Origin: Bacteroidales bacterium
Lineage (GTDB): Bacteria > Bacteroidota > Bacteroidia > Bacteroidales > Tenuifilaceae
Direction of reading: 5' to 3'
Assembly: GCA_028680705.1 (NCBI GenBank)
Contig: JAQUJY010000017.1
Location: 1 to 41,893 of the forward strand
Length of the DNA: 41,893 nucleotides
Shown: positions 8,395 to 16,713 of the stretch, piece by piece
How positions within the stretch are numbered: position 1 is the first letter of the stretch
How the letters are laid out: the number at the start of each line of letters is the position of its first letter
Position numbers and translations under genes: made by a program
The notes under the pieces: model-generated
Told to the model about the DNA's origin: nothing
Database searches by the model: none
What the model saw: the letters and a program-made list of their open reading frames with translations, nothing else

Positions 8395-9261
8395 CTATGC
8401 TATTTCTGTCTCACTCTCTGTCTCAACTTTTGGCTTTTTGACCGGAAAGTTAATCTCTAAAATTGCACCTGTGGGGCACACGTCAACGCACTTGCGGCAA
8501 AGCCTACATTTATCGTAATCGATATAAGCCAAAAAGTTTTCCAGAGTTATTGCATCAAATGGGCAAGCCTTTACACACTTGCCACAACCTATACAGGCAA
8601 CCGAGCATGATTTTTTTGCAACTCCACCCTTATCCTCATTGATACACGAAACAAAAATACGCCTACCCTTAGGCCCCTTTTTGCGCAATTCAATAATATC
8701 CTTTGGACATGCTATAATACATGCTCCACAGGCTGTACAATTGTCTTCAACAACAACAGGAAGACCTGTTACTTTGTCCATATGAATTGCATCGAATGCA
8801 CATACAGCCACACAATCGCCCAGACCTAAGCAACCAAACTGACAACCTGTATCGCCACTAAATAATGATGTTGCCAACTTGCATGAAGATGCCCCGTTGT
8901 AGTTACTTGTTTTGGGTCTATTATCAGGAGAACCCGAGCAGCGCACAACGGCAATCATGGGTACCTGCTCGGCAGCACTCTTGCCCACAACCTTTGCTGC
9001 AGCTATTGAGGTTTCGTTACCTCCAACCGGACAGTAAAAATCGCTAATATCATCGGCTTTAACAAATGCTTCGGCAAAACTCCTACAGCCAGGATAACCA
9101 CACCCTCCACAGTTTACGCCAGGCAGAACGGCCTCTACCTCATCGATGCGAGGATCTTCATATACCTTGAACTTTTGAGCAACAAGGTAAAGAATCACCG
9201 CAGAAAGCAGCCCTAGTGTACTTAGAATTAAAACAGTATAAAGAATAATTGAATAACTCAT
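8395..9261 (-). CDS. rnfB: Rnf electron transport complex subunit RnfB (ferredoxin-type)
   Basis: 288 residues. An N-terminal membrane helix (about 5-27) is followed by the Fe-S signature C51-GGCGYPGC59 with C77, then four ferredoxin-like cysteine clusters: C140/144/150/154, C175/178/181/185, C223/226/229/233 and C252/255/258/262. That suggests about five [4Fe-4S] clusters, the multi-cluster form known from anaerobic bacteria rather than the short E. coli RsxB. RnfB is the entry or exit point for ferredoxin electrons. The tail is acidic and low complexity (ETESETEIA). It lies 12 bp after rseC and 54 bp before rnfC. Confidence 0.95.
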   Translation of the reverse strand: MSYSIILYTVLILSTLGLLSAVILYLVAQKFKVYEDPRIDEVEAVLPGVNCGGCGYPGCRSFAEAFVKADDISDFYCPVGGNETSIAAAKVVGKSAAEQVPMIAVVRCSGSPDNRPKTSNYNGASSCKLATSLFSGDTGCQFGCLGLGDCVAVCAFDAIHMDKVTGLPVVVEDNCTACGACIIACPKDIIELRKKGPKGRRIFVSCINEDKGGVAKKSCSVACIGCGKCVKACPFDAITLENFLAYIDYDKCRLCRKCVDVCPTGAILEINFPVKKPKVETESETEIA

Positions 9262-9273
9262 GCTATTCTATAG

Positions 9274-9696
9274 TTAGATTGATTCTAGTTCAAAGATAAA
9301 ATGATTTGAGATTCTATCCTTAAATAAATATAGCGCAAAATAGTAAGGTACCAAAATTGCAAGGGATGCAAGGCCCGCCTTTCCCTCACTAACCTTAAAA
9401 AGGGTAAGGATAATTAAAACGGTAAGCACAGCAATAAATGGCAGGATATACCCCGCAAAAAGAGCCTTAAACCCCATGGATTGCTTAATAACTACCCTAA
9501 CACTCTCACCAACTTTTAGATTATGGTTAGGCTTTAGTACGGTAATCATTTTCTCAGTGCTATCGGAAAGTCCACATGCACCCTTTGCGTGGCAAGCGGC
9601 ACAAGCCGATTGGCTTATAATACACACTGTTATTTCATCCGAATTAATTTCCTGCACCCTACCAAGATGAGCTACAGTTTTAGAACTTTTAGTCAT
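9274..9696 (-). CDS. rseC: SoxR-reducing system / RseC family membrane protein
   Basis: 140 residues. The cytoplasmic N-terminus has a cysteine motif C32-x2-C35-x5-C41 (with C25 nearby), and two transmembrane helices follow at about 73-95 and 102-122. This is the RseC/MucC family, which in E. coli takes part in reducing SoxR with the Rsx (Rnf) complex. In Bacteroidota rseC regularly heads the rnf operon, as here. Its exact function in this lineage is not established; a role in assembling or regulating the Rnf complex is inferred from synteny. It is the first gene after the operon promoter. Confidence 0.88.
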   Translation of the reverse strand: MTKSSKTVAHLGRVQEINSDEITVCIISQSACAACHAKGACGLSDSTEKMITVLKPNHNLKVGESVRVVIKQSMGFKALFAGYILPFIAVLTVLIILTLFKVSEGKAGLASLAILVPYYFALYLFKDRISNHFIFELESI

Positions 9697-9721
9697 TCAG
9701 TATTAGCTTGAAAATTTGCTA

Positions 9722-9752
9722 CAAAAATAATTACTTTAATTGCCGATAGCAA
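9722..9752 (-). promoter_or_regulatory. Promoter of the rseC-rnfBCDGEA operon
   Basis: On the minus strand TTG (9752-9750), a 20-bp spacer and TATTTTTG (9729-9722) match the Bacteroidota -33/-7 consensus TTG...TAnnTTTG. Transcription would start near 9715, about 20 nt before the rseC ATG. Confidence 0.65.
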
Positions 9753-9847
9753 TCAACTGCATTGAAGTTTTTAATTTAGAATGAGTATAGTTAAGGTTTA
9801 ACTTATACTTAACATTGCCTTAAAGCCCCATAAAGCCAAGAGTTTAC

Positions 9848-10690
9848 CTATTTTAAATCTCCTTTGAGTTCGTATTTCAGCCCTTTCCAACTGCTCAGCC
9901 GTGCTCTTACACTCCCAACTTTAATGGGCGACTCAATATAAACGGGTACTCTATTAAGGTCATCGCTAACCCAAACAAATAGATATTGCCCTTCCTTAAA
10001 CACATCGCCGGCAATTAGCTCCACTCTAAATTTTAGTGTACTGAACTCTCCAACACCTCTCACTTTTTTAGGTTCACTTTTCAGGTAGGTGTATTTAACC
10101 TTGTAAATTTCCTTGTCGAGTATTACGTTAACCTGAAAACTAGTCAAAGGTATTGCTTTAGAAAAATCAAGGTTTCGGGTTATGTATATGGCTGTTACCA
10201 CATCAACCGTCTCTGGCTCAACAGGTATAGTATAGTATTTATTCTCACCTCCCCTACGCTTAATTCGAACATCCACCTCGTTCCTTTCCCAATTAAAATC
10301 ATACTCATTTTCTTTAGTATATCCACCCTCGTTAATATCACGGTTAAACCGAATAGGGTTTAGCGTTGCTGGCTCAACCCACGACTCGTATACATCACGA
10401 ACCTTGAAAAACCAATCGTAAAACGAATACGAAGTACCAAATACATTGAGATGCAATAAGCTATTTGAGTTCAACGTATCGGCTAATACCCTAAAGCGCG
10501 CCTCTCCAACATCGGTCCAAATAAAAAGCCAGGTGTAGCTTAAAACATAGGTAATCTCCTCACCTACTGAAAAGGCATGTGATAAATTATCGTTTGGAGC
10601 CACCTGCGCTTTTGCTGAGGTTATGCCCGCAAATGAGAGTACGCAAAAAAGGAGAACTTGACTAAAAATCTTTGAAAAGAACTTCGCCAT
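9848..10690 (-). CDS. DUF3108 family exported protein
   Basis: 280 residues from the ATG at 10688-10690. The N-terminus is a clear signal peptide ending SAKAQ (about residue 29). The rest is beta-rich and matches the DUF3108 pattern: FSVGEEITYVLSY, GEARFRV, the SFYDWFFKVRDVYESWV block, YTIPVEPETVDVVTAIYITR, and the C-terminal SDDLNRVPVYIESPIKVGSVRARL. DUF3108 proteins are periplasmic or outer-membrane-associated with no assigned function. An upstream in-frame ATG (10720) lies within the candidate -7 promoter element, so it cannot be the start. It is divergent from the CLC gene. Confidence 0.85.
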   Translation of the reverse strand: MAKFFSKIFSQVLLFCVLSFAGITSAKAQVAPNDNLSHAFSVGEEITYVLSYTWLFIWTDVGEARFRVLADTLNSNSLLHLNVFGTSYSFYDWFFKVRDVYESWVEPATLNPIRFNRDINEGGYTKENEYDFNWERNEVDVRIKRRGGENKYYTIPVEPETVDVVTAIYITRNLDFSKAIPLTSFQVNVILDKEIYKVKYTYLKSEPKKVRGVGEFSTLKFRVELIAGDVFKEGQYLFVWVSDDLNRVPVYIESPIKVGSVRARLSSWKGLKYELKGDLK

Positions 10691-10717
10691 ATGAAAACAA
10701 TGCTTTAACTTAAAAAA

Positions 10718-10725
10718 CAAAACTA
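10718..10725 (-). promoter_or_regulatory. Candidate -7 element for the DUF3108 gene
   Basis: TAGTTTTG on the minus strand matches TAnnTTTG, giving a start of transcription near 10712, about 20 nt before the chosen ATG. It overlaps the alternative ATG at 10720 and so helps to decide the start. No clear -33 TTG. Confidence 0.4.
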
Positions 10726-10756
10726 GAAGTTTTTTCCCATTTTATGTTAGGTTTGC

Positions 10757-10764
10757 TAAATTTG
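10757..10764 (+). promoter_or_regulatory. Candidate -7 element for the CLC gene
   Basis: TAAATTTG matches TAnnTTTG 24 bp before the CLC ATG. It is back to back with the DUF3108 promoter in a 97-bp divergent interval. No TTG is seen at -33. Confidence 0.4.
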
Positions 10765-10773
10765 TCCCTCAAT

Positions 10774-10791
10774 ATGAAATCCATACAATGA
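10774..10791 (+). other. Five-codon upstream frame overlapping the CLC start codon
   Basis: ATG AAA TCC ATA CAA TGA encodes MKSIQ, and its stop TGA (10789-10791) overlaps the CLC ATG (10788-10790). The frame arises from a 14-bp tandem near-repeat: ATGAAATCCA occurs at 10774-10783 and again at 10788-10797. It could be a coupled leader or simply a slip duplication of the start region. No evidence of translation. Confidence 0.35.
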
Positions 10792-12566
10792 AATCCAGCA
10801 TAAAAAAGTTTTTCTCACTAATCATACTTTCATTACAACGCCTTGGCCAAAAAAGGCTAATCCTGATTCTTAGCGCCGTTGTGGGTATACTTAGTGGTTT
10901 AGCATCGGTGATACTTAAAAGCACTGTCCATTTTACCCGCGATATGCTTCAAAGAATAATGGAACAGGGAACCCTCGGATTTTTATACTTAGCGCTACCA
11001 GCCATAGGCATTGTGCTTACTGTGCTTTATATCAGATACTTTGTTAAAGATAAAATTGGCCACGGCATATCTCGGATTCTATACGCAATTTCGCGTAAAG
11101 GGAGCAAAATTAAGCGACACAACACATACACCTCAATCATATCGAGTACTATAACCATTGGGTTTGGCGGCTCGGTTGGTTCTGAGGCACCAATTGTACT
11201 AACAGGGGCTGCCATAGGGTCGAACATTGGGCAAATGTTTAAGTTAAACTACAAAACCATAACCCTACTATTGGGATGCGGGTCAGCAGCAGCAATTGCC
11301 TCAATTTTTTCAGCTCCCATTGCCGGTTTGGTATTCACGCTGGAGGTACTCATGCTCGACCTAACCATGGGATCTATTGTACCTCTTTTAATTGCAGCGG
11401 TTACAGCTACAACCGTATCATACTTTCTTGTGGGTAGAGATGTAACTTTTGCCTTCGAGATGATCAAACCTTTTGCGCTAGAAAAAATCCACTTATTCAT
11501 TCTCTTGGGTATATTTTGTGGCTTAATGTCTCTCTATTTCACTCGTACTACTATGCGAGTCGAAAGTAGATTTTCAAGAATTGAAAACCCTTTTAAGAAG
11601 GTCGTTGTTGGAGGTGTTGTGCTAGGTGTTCTCATATTCCTATTTCCACCACTTTACGGTGAAGGATTTAGTACATTACAAGCACTAATAAATGGTGAAG
11701 ATTTTTCCATTCTCGACAACAGTTTGCTATACACATTCCGTGATAATGTTTGGGTAATACTATTATCGCTGGCACTTATCCTTTTATTTAAGGTATATGC
11801 AATGGCTGCAACAACCGGAGCAGGAGGTATTGGCGGAATTTTTGCGCCTACACTGTTTATGGGAGGAGTTGCTGGCTACTTTATGTCGAAATTACTAAAC
11901 CATACCGTTGGTTCTGGACTAAACGAAAGTAATTTCACACTGGTTGGGATGGCTGGGATGATGGCAGGGGTTATGCACGCCCCACTTACGGCAATTTTCC
12001 TTATTGCTGAAATAACAGGTGGCTATGGGCTTATTATACCACTAATGATTACCTCGACCATTGCCTACCTAACCACTAGGTACTTTGAACCACATACAAT
12101 TTACACTAAACGTCTGGCCGCAGAGGGCGACCTTATTACGCACCATAAGGACAAGGCAGTACTTACGCTTTTAACTCTAGGTAAAGTTGTTGAGAAAGAT
12201 TTCGTGGTAATTAACCCCAATGATACGTTGGGAAAACTTGTAAGCGCCATTAGCCAATCACAACGTAATATTTTCCCTGTTACTGACAACAATGGTTTAC
12301 TGTTGGGGGTTGTTCTTTTGGATGACGTGCGTAAATTGATGTTCGATACAGATAAATACGAGAAGATTTTAGTTAAGGACTTAATGTCTATTCCACCAGA
12401 TCGAATTATTATTGATGAACCAATGGAAAAGGTTATGGAAAAATTCGAAGCAACTGGCGCCTGGAACTTGCCAGTTGTTGATAATGGGAACTACGTCGGA
12501 TTCGTATCAAAATCTAAAATCTTCTCTGCCTATCGAAGCGTGTTGGTTCAATTCTCCGAAGAGTAA
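10788..12566 (+). CDS. CLC family chloride channel/transporter with two CBS domains
   Basis: 592 residues: about ten membrane helices to roughly residue 440, then a CBS pair (about 455-590). CLC motifs are present: GHGISR at 91-96 (equivalent of GSGIP), GGSVGSEAP at 127-135 with gating glutamate E133, and GGIFAPTLFMGG at 349-360. By alignment to E. coli ClC-ec1 (APLAGILFIIEEM), the segment APIAGLVFTLEVLM puts V187 where the internal proton glutamate E203 would be, and H92 where the central serine S107 would be. The protein may therefore be an anion channel or an atypical exchanger; sequence alone does not settle this. The CBS domains probably sense adenine nucleotides. It converges with the Crp gene with only 2 bp between stop codons. 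Confidence 0.93.
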   Translation: MKSSIKKFFSLIILSLQRLGQKRLILILSAVVGILSGLASVILKSTVHFTRDMLQRIMEQGTLGFLYLALPAIGIVLTVLYIRYFVKDKIGHGISRILYAISRKGSKIKRHNTYTSIISSTITIGFGGSVGSEAPIVLTGAAIGSNIGQMFKLNYKTITLLLGCGSAAAIASIFSAPIAGLVFTLEVLMLDLTMGSIVPLLIAAVTATTVSYFLVGRDVTFAFEMIKPFALEKIHLFILLGIFCGLMSLYFTRTTMRVESRFSRIENPFKKVVVGGVVLGVLIFLFPPLYGEGFSTLQALINGEDFSILDNSLLYTFRDNVWVILLSLALILLFKVYAMAATTGAGGIGGIFAPTLFMGGVAGYFMSKLLNHTVGSGLNESNFTLVGMAGMMAGVMHAPLTAIFLIAEITGGYGLIIPLMITSTIAYLTTRYFEPHTIYTKRLAAEGDLITHHKDKAVLTLLTLGKVVEKDFVVINPNDTLGKLVSAISQSQRNIFPVTDNNGLLLGVVLLDDVRKLMFDTDKYEKILVKDLMSIPPDRIIIDEPMEKVMEKFEATGAWNLPVVDNGNYVGFVSKSKIFSAYRSVLVQFSEE

Positions 12567-12568
12567 TG

Positions 12569-13255
12569 CTAATTGGAATTGGATATTTCCTCTAGTCTCT
12601 CTAAACTAAGCACATTTAATGACTTCCCGCTAATCTTAATGATACCTTCGGCATGAAATTCACTAAGCATGCGAATTACATTTTCCCTCGAAAAGCCAAT
12701 CATTTCTGCCATCTCGGAACGACTAATGAGCAAAGTAAATTTATTCGCTTTATGCGTTTCTGTAGATAAGTAGACTAAAAGTTTCGCTAAACGTTCCCTA
12801 ATATTATTCCTCGACGCACTTTTTAGCTTTTCCAGCAGGGGCAATACGAAGTTCAAATTACCATGCTCAATCACCGATAGCGCAAACTTACTATTGGATT
12901 TAACTACCTCTTTAAATACATCAATTGGAACAAAAAGCACACGGGCGTCGGTAAGAGTAACAACAGAAAACTGATACTTCTCAAAGGAAAGCACAACCGG
13001 AATACCAACAAAACTCTTTCCCTGAACAATATCAAAAATAAAGTTCTTTTTCCCCTCGTCGTTTTCAACCTTTACAAATCCGTCAATCAAGAAAACTAAA
13101 TGGTTGGCAAACTCTCCCTTTTTTACTACTGTTTCGCGTTTGCGGTAGTCTACCACAGTCGATTTTTGTAATATTTGGTCCAGTTCATTAGCCTTTAACT
13201 CACTTGAAAACCAATGCCCTTCAACAATCTGCTGTAAATTTTCGTTATTATTCAT
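12569..13255 (-). CDS. Crp/Fnr family transcriptional regulator
   Basis: 228 residues. The N-terminal cNMP-binding-type beta roll (about 20-135, with LVFLIDGFVKVEN and GKSFVGIPVVLS) connects through a helix to a C-terminal winged helix-turn-helix (about 165-215; RSEMAEMIGFSRENVIRMLSEF is the recognition motif, followed by EGIIKISGKSLNVL). No N-terminal cysteine cluster of Fnr type is present, so direct oxygen sensing by [4Fe-4S] is unlikely; the ligand is unknown. Its neighbours, a CLC protein and an intergenic region, do not show the targets. It converges on the CLC gene. Confidence 0.92.
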   Translation of the reverse strand: MNNNENLQQIVEGHWFSSELKANELDQILQKSTVVDYRKRETVVKKGEFANHLVFLIDGFVKVENDEGKKNFIFDIVQGKSFVGIPVVLSFEKYQFSVVTLTDARVLFVPIDVFKEVVKSNSKFALSVIEHGNLNFVLPLLEKLKSASRNNIRERLAKLLVYLSTETHKANKFTLLISRSEMAEMIGFSRENVIRMLSEFHAEGIIKISGKSLNVLSLERLEEISNSN

Positions 13256-13789
13256 CTCGTTACAATATTGAATTTTAAAAAACCATACTAAATATACTAT
13301 ATATATCTTGTTATAACCTTATACGCATACATTTAAGTTGGTTGCAATGCCATACCCATAATTGTGATTAACGATACACTGACTATGATAAAACCTAACA
13401 TATGATTTGACGAATGGATTTAGACACACTCAACTTTCTATGCCATTATCATTTAAAAACACCATAAAGGAGGTTGTTTTTTATAGTAGGCAAAAAGATA
13501 GATGAGATTACTCTAAGTACAATCAATCTCTTAACACTATATGCCATTTCCTGAAAGTATGAAAGTAAAGACAACCACCAATTATCTCATAGACTTCAAT
13601 AATATTATGGTTTTTCAAAAATAAACTTTGCTTATTGTATAGACACCCAAAGCCTTGCTTGGTTTAAATAAACACAATAGGGGGACAATTGTTAGAACAG
13701 AACATACTGAAACAAACATAATTTAAGAAGTATGCTGTATAATAGTTTTTATAGCACCAGTAAAAATCCTACTTTTACAAAAAAACATC
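13256..13789. other. 534-bp non-coding interval between crp-like gene and glyA
   Basis: AT-rich, with no open frame of substance on either strand and no recognisable RNA. It must contain the divergent promoters of the Crp gene and glyA. TATATTTA on the minus strand just upstream of the Crp gene and TACTTTTA near 13770 are one-base misses of the -7 consensus. No Crp-type palindrome (TGTGA-N6-TCACA or TTGAT-N4-ATCAA) was recognised. Confidence 0.5.
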
Positions 13790-15070
13790 ATGCAAAGAGA
13801 TAAACTAATTTTCGACCTTATTAACAAGGAGAAAGAGCGCCAGATGCGCGGCATTGAATTAATTGCCTCTGAAAACTTTGTAAGCACACAAGTGCTTGAA
13901 GCAATGGGCTCGGTACTAACCAACAAATACGCCGAGGGTTATCCAGGCGCACGTTACTATGGTGGTTGCGAGATTGTTGACCAAACTGAACAACTTGCAA
14001 TTGATAGACTCAAGGAAATTTTTGGCGCAGAATACGCAAACGTGCAACCTCACTCCGGTGCACAAGCTAATATGGCTGTTTTTATGGCTGTTATGAAGCC
14101 AGGTGATACGTTTATGGGCTTAGACCTATCACACGGTGGACACCTTTCGCACGGGTCTCCTGTTAACGTGTCGGGAATTTTGTATAACGCAGTTTCATAT
14201 GAGGTAAAAAAAGACACAGAGACTGTTGATTACGACCAGATGGAAGAACGTGCCCTTAAGCATAAGCCTAAACTTATTGTAGGTGGTGCATCTGCCTACT
14301 CAAGGGAATGGGACTACAAGCGCATGCGCAAAATTGCCGATAAAGTTGGTGCCATCCTTATGATAGACATGGCACACCCCGCTGGACTTATTGCCGCAGG
14401 ATTGCTCGATAATCCAGTGAAACATGCTCATATTGTAACCTCAACAACCCACAAAACCCTTAGAGGCCCTCGTGGTGGGATAATACTAGTGGGCAAGGAT
14501 TTTGAAAACCCATGGGGCATTAAAACAGCAAAAGGCGTAACCAGAATGATGTCGCAGTTGCTTAACAGTAGCGTATTCCCTGGCATTCAGGGTGGCCCAC
14601 TAGAGCACGTAATTGCATCAAAAGCAGTATCTTTTGGCGAAGCATTACAACCAGAATATAAGCAGTATCAAACCCAGGTAAAAAAGAATGCGACAGCTAT
14701 GGCCGAAGCATTTATTAAAAAAGGCTACAAAGTGGTATCGGGCGGAACCGATAACCACTCTATGCTAATAGACCTTAGGACTAAGTTTCCTGAAATTACC
14801 GGAAGAAAAGTTGAGAGTACCCTTGATCTAGCCGACATTACTATTAATAAGAACATGGTACCTTTTGATTCTCGATCACCTTTCCAAACCTCTGGTTTCA
14901 GAGTTGGAACACCTGCCACTACCACCAGAGGACTAAAGGAAGAGCATATGTTAATAATTGTAGACCTGATTGACGAGGTTATCTCGAACATCGAAAGCGA
15001 GTCGGTTATTGCTGAGGTTCGTAAAAAAGTTAACAAGTTAATGTCGGACTTCCCACTATTTGCTTGGTAA
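13790..15070 (+). CDS. glyA: Serine hydroxymethyltransferase
   Basis: 426 residues, full length. It is a PLP enzyme that converts serine and tetrahydrofolate to glycine and 5,10-methylene-THF, the main source of one-carbon units. Family marks: [11 protein letters not shown] near 22-32, [14 protein letters not shown] at 47-60, [10 protein letters not shown] at 88-97, [10 protein letters not shown] at 191-200, and the PLP lysine K222 in [12 protein letters not shown]. The C-terminus ends with FPLFAW. It is transcribed alone, with an excellent terminator behind it. Confidence 0.98.
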   Translation: MQRDKLIFDLINKEKERQMRGIELIASENFVSTQVLEAMGSVLTNKYAEGYPGARYYGGCEIVDQTEQLAIDRLKEIFGAEYANVQPHSGAQANMAVFMAVMKPGDTFMGLDLSHGGHLSHGSPVNVSGILYNAVSYEVKKDTETVDYDQMEERALKHKPKLIVGGASAYSREWDYKRMRKIADKVGAILMIDMAHPAGLIAAGLLDNPVKHAHIVTSTTHKTLRGPRGGIILVGKDFENPWGIKTAKGVTRMMSQLLNSSVFPGIQGGPLEHVIASKAVSFGEALQPEYKQYQTQVKKNATAMAEAFIKKGYKVVSGGTDNHSMLIDLRTKFPEITGRKVESTLDLADITINKNMVPFDSRSPFQTSGFRVGTPATTTRGLKEEHMLIIVDLIDEVISNIESESVIAEVRKKVNKLMSDFPLFAW

Positions 15071-15092
15071 AACACAATACATTCCAAATATT

Positions 15093-15126
15093 AAGCCCTG
15101 ACCTGTTCAGGGCTTTTTTGTTTTTA
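15093..15126 (+). terminator. Rho-independent terminator of glyA
   Basis: AAGCCCTGA (15093-15101), loop CCTGT, TCAGGGCTT (15107-15115), followed by a T-rich tail to 15126. This is a 9-bp GC-rich perfect stem. Confidence 0.92.
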
Positions 15127-15165
15127 AAAAACTCACATTAACAGTGTACTGAATAAGAAATTAAT

Positions 15166-15173
15166 TACCTTTG
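15166..15173 (+). promoter_or_regulatory. Candidate -7 element for the small membrane protein gene
   Basis: TACCTTTG matches TAnnTTTG, 22 bp upstream of the ATG and 40 bp after the glyA terminator, so the gene is a separate unit. No -33 TTG is visible. Confidence 0.4.
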
Positions 15174-15195
15174 GTAATGCGCTAACTCTAAAGCA

Positions 15196-15720
15196 ATGCC
15201 CATGGAACCCTTTAAGATTAACCTTAACCAAATGGCCGAAACCAGCGGTAGGTATAAACGTTTCCTTCTTATTCTGGCTCTGATTCTTATTATCGTTTCT
15301 GCTGTTATTTTTGTGATATTCGACCATAAGAATGATCCAAAGGAATGGATTTTCTTATCATTTGGCTTTAGTGCCATCATGTATATCTACTTTGCCTATG
15401 TTGGATATGTAGCAAAAATTTACATTAGTGCGGATGATTTTGCCATTGAGTACCAATTCGGTTTCTTTATGAAAACACCCACCACCATTATATGGGAAGT
15501 GATTGATAAAGTAAGAATTGGCCCAACATACATTACTTTTCTCAAAAAATCTGGGAAAGATAAAAAACTGGAACTTGGTTGGTTACCCTATAAAAAAATT
15601 GTTGAGATAAAGGAGCATATTCAAGAATACTCAGAAATAAAGGGCATTAAAATAGAGGTTGCCGAGGTTAACAAGATGGTAAGCCTTATCGAAAAATTCT
15701 ACTCCAAATACTTCGCTTAG
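15196..15720 (+). CDS. Small membrane protein with PH-like cytoplasmic domain
   Basis: 174 residues. Two hydrophobic helices lie at about 22-43 and 52-75, the second rich in Tyr. The region at about 78-130 is beta-rich and amphipathic (KIYISADDFAIEYQFGFF, TIIWEVIDKVRIGPTYITF), resembling bacterial PH-like domains that follow two-helix anchors. A short helical tail ends the protein. I do not recognise a specific family. A second ATG two codons downstream (15202) is equally plausible as start. The last 35 bp overlap the convergent gene's 3' end. Confidence 0.7.
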   Translation: MPMEPFKINLNQMAETSGRYKRFLLILALILIIVSAVIFVIFDHKNDPKEWIFLSFGFSAIMYIYFAYVGYVAKIYISADDFAIEYQFGFFMKTPTTIIWEVIDKVRIGPTYITFLKKSGKDKKLELGWLPYKKIVEIKEHIQEYSEIKGIKIEVAEVNKMVSLIEKFYSKYFA

Positions 15721-16465
15721 GCTTTTGCATCCTAGTTCTCAAGTTGGAGCATTTGGGTTCTTTTCTTCCTCTACTTTCGCTCTTAGGGAGGTAGGTCTCC
15801 ATGTTCCTATCAAATATGCTTGTGGGATATAAAATTGATTCAATTTTAGCCAAGTCAGTAGCGGTCTCCTCAGTACTAGATATAAATGGATGAGGAGTAT
15901 TCAGCAAAGGAAAGAATTCAGTATCAACTCTTTTTCCCTGTAGCATGGCAAGTCTATTGGGCACCATAATTTCTGTTGATATAACGGCACCATGAAACAT
16001 TGAGATTGCATCCTTGCTCGTAACGCAATTTGCTTGAATTACGAGCCTCCACTCCACCGCATTATCATTTAAACGATTATCAAATTCTAATAGCGAATTC
16101 ACCCTATTTGCCAACAAGGTATAATAGTTTGTAATCCAGTCCTCCTTTTTAATAGGATATCCCGTAAAAACTAAATCTACTGTCATTGGTTGCCTATTAT
16201 CATTAGCAGCTTGCAAATCGTTCTGTATTGAAGCACTTGCATAACCAAAATCGAGAACAATGCAGCGAGACGATTCCACAAACTCATAAATAGGAACTGA
16301 ATCTATTTCGATATTCGAATCGAACCATTGGGCATAATCAATTGGACTTGCTAAAACATCCTCACTAAATCGTCGTGAATTTTGCTGACAATAAACATTA
16401 CTGAACAAAACATGGACTGATATCCACACTATTGTTAGCCATTTAATTGTTTTAAAAACATACAT
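15686..16465 (-). CDS. Exported protein of unknown function
   Basis: 259 residues from the ATG at 16463-16465, chosen because it starts a compact signal peptide (MYVFKTIKWLTIVWISVHVL, cleavage near VYCQQ). Upstream ATGs at 16477 and 16519 are in frame. The mature part has a conserved-looking core with LDFGYASAS, TVDLVFTGYPIKKEDW, NRVNSLLEFD and VEWRLVIQANC...HGAVI. From memory, similar wording occurs in larger Bacteroidota exported proteins whose C-terminal half is a von Willebrand-like domain; that half is absent here, so this may be a short relative. The C-terminus is strongly basic (RTRMQKPKRSIWSRIFR). It overlaps the convergent gene's stop by 35 bp. Confidence 0.65.
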   Translation of the reverse strand: MYVFKTIKWLTIVWISVHVLFSNVYCQQNSRRFSEDVLASPIDYAQWFDSNIEIDSVPIYEFVESSRCIVLDFGYASASIQNDLQAANDNRQPMTVDLVFTGYPIKKEDWITNYYTLLANRVNSLLEFDNRLNDNAVEWRLVIQANCVTSKDAISMFHGAVISTEIMVPNRLAMLQGKRVDTEFFPLLNTPHPFISSTEETATDLAKIESILYPTSIFDRNMETYLPKSESRGRKEPKCSNLRTRMQKPKRSIWSRIFR

Positions 16466-16713
16466 TATTGTATGCATGGAAGGATAAGCTACAAACTTGA
16501 AAGCGAAATAAAAAAGCATGAAAAAATCAGAGTATTTAGTTTTTTAAACCCTTTCACAATCGCGAAAGATAACCAATTGCTTAGGTTAAAACAATGTGTG
16601 AATAATGTAACTTATTCCTAAAATCATGTAACACTTTCAGAGAAAAATGTGCTCATCTTTCTAAACTATTACACTCGCCAAACTTAAGGGGCGTATTAAA
16701 ACCAACACGCTTT

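Noticed and set aside
8389..8398. Palindrome ATAGCGCTAT, seen again at 37398-37407
   Set aside because: Only two copies, one spanning the rnfB stop codon; no common context, so treated as chance.
10691..10720. Longer DUF3108 protein start at 10720
   Set aside because: The ATG is inside the likely -7 element, and the signal peptide begins at the later ATG.
13340..13540. Three occurrences of ATGCCAT in the gap before glyA
   Set aside because: Irregular spacing and surrounding sequence; not a repeat array.
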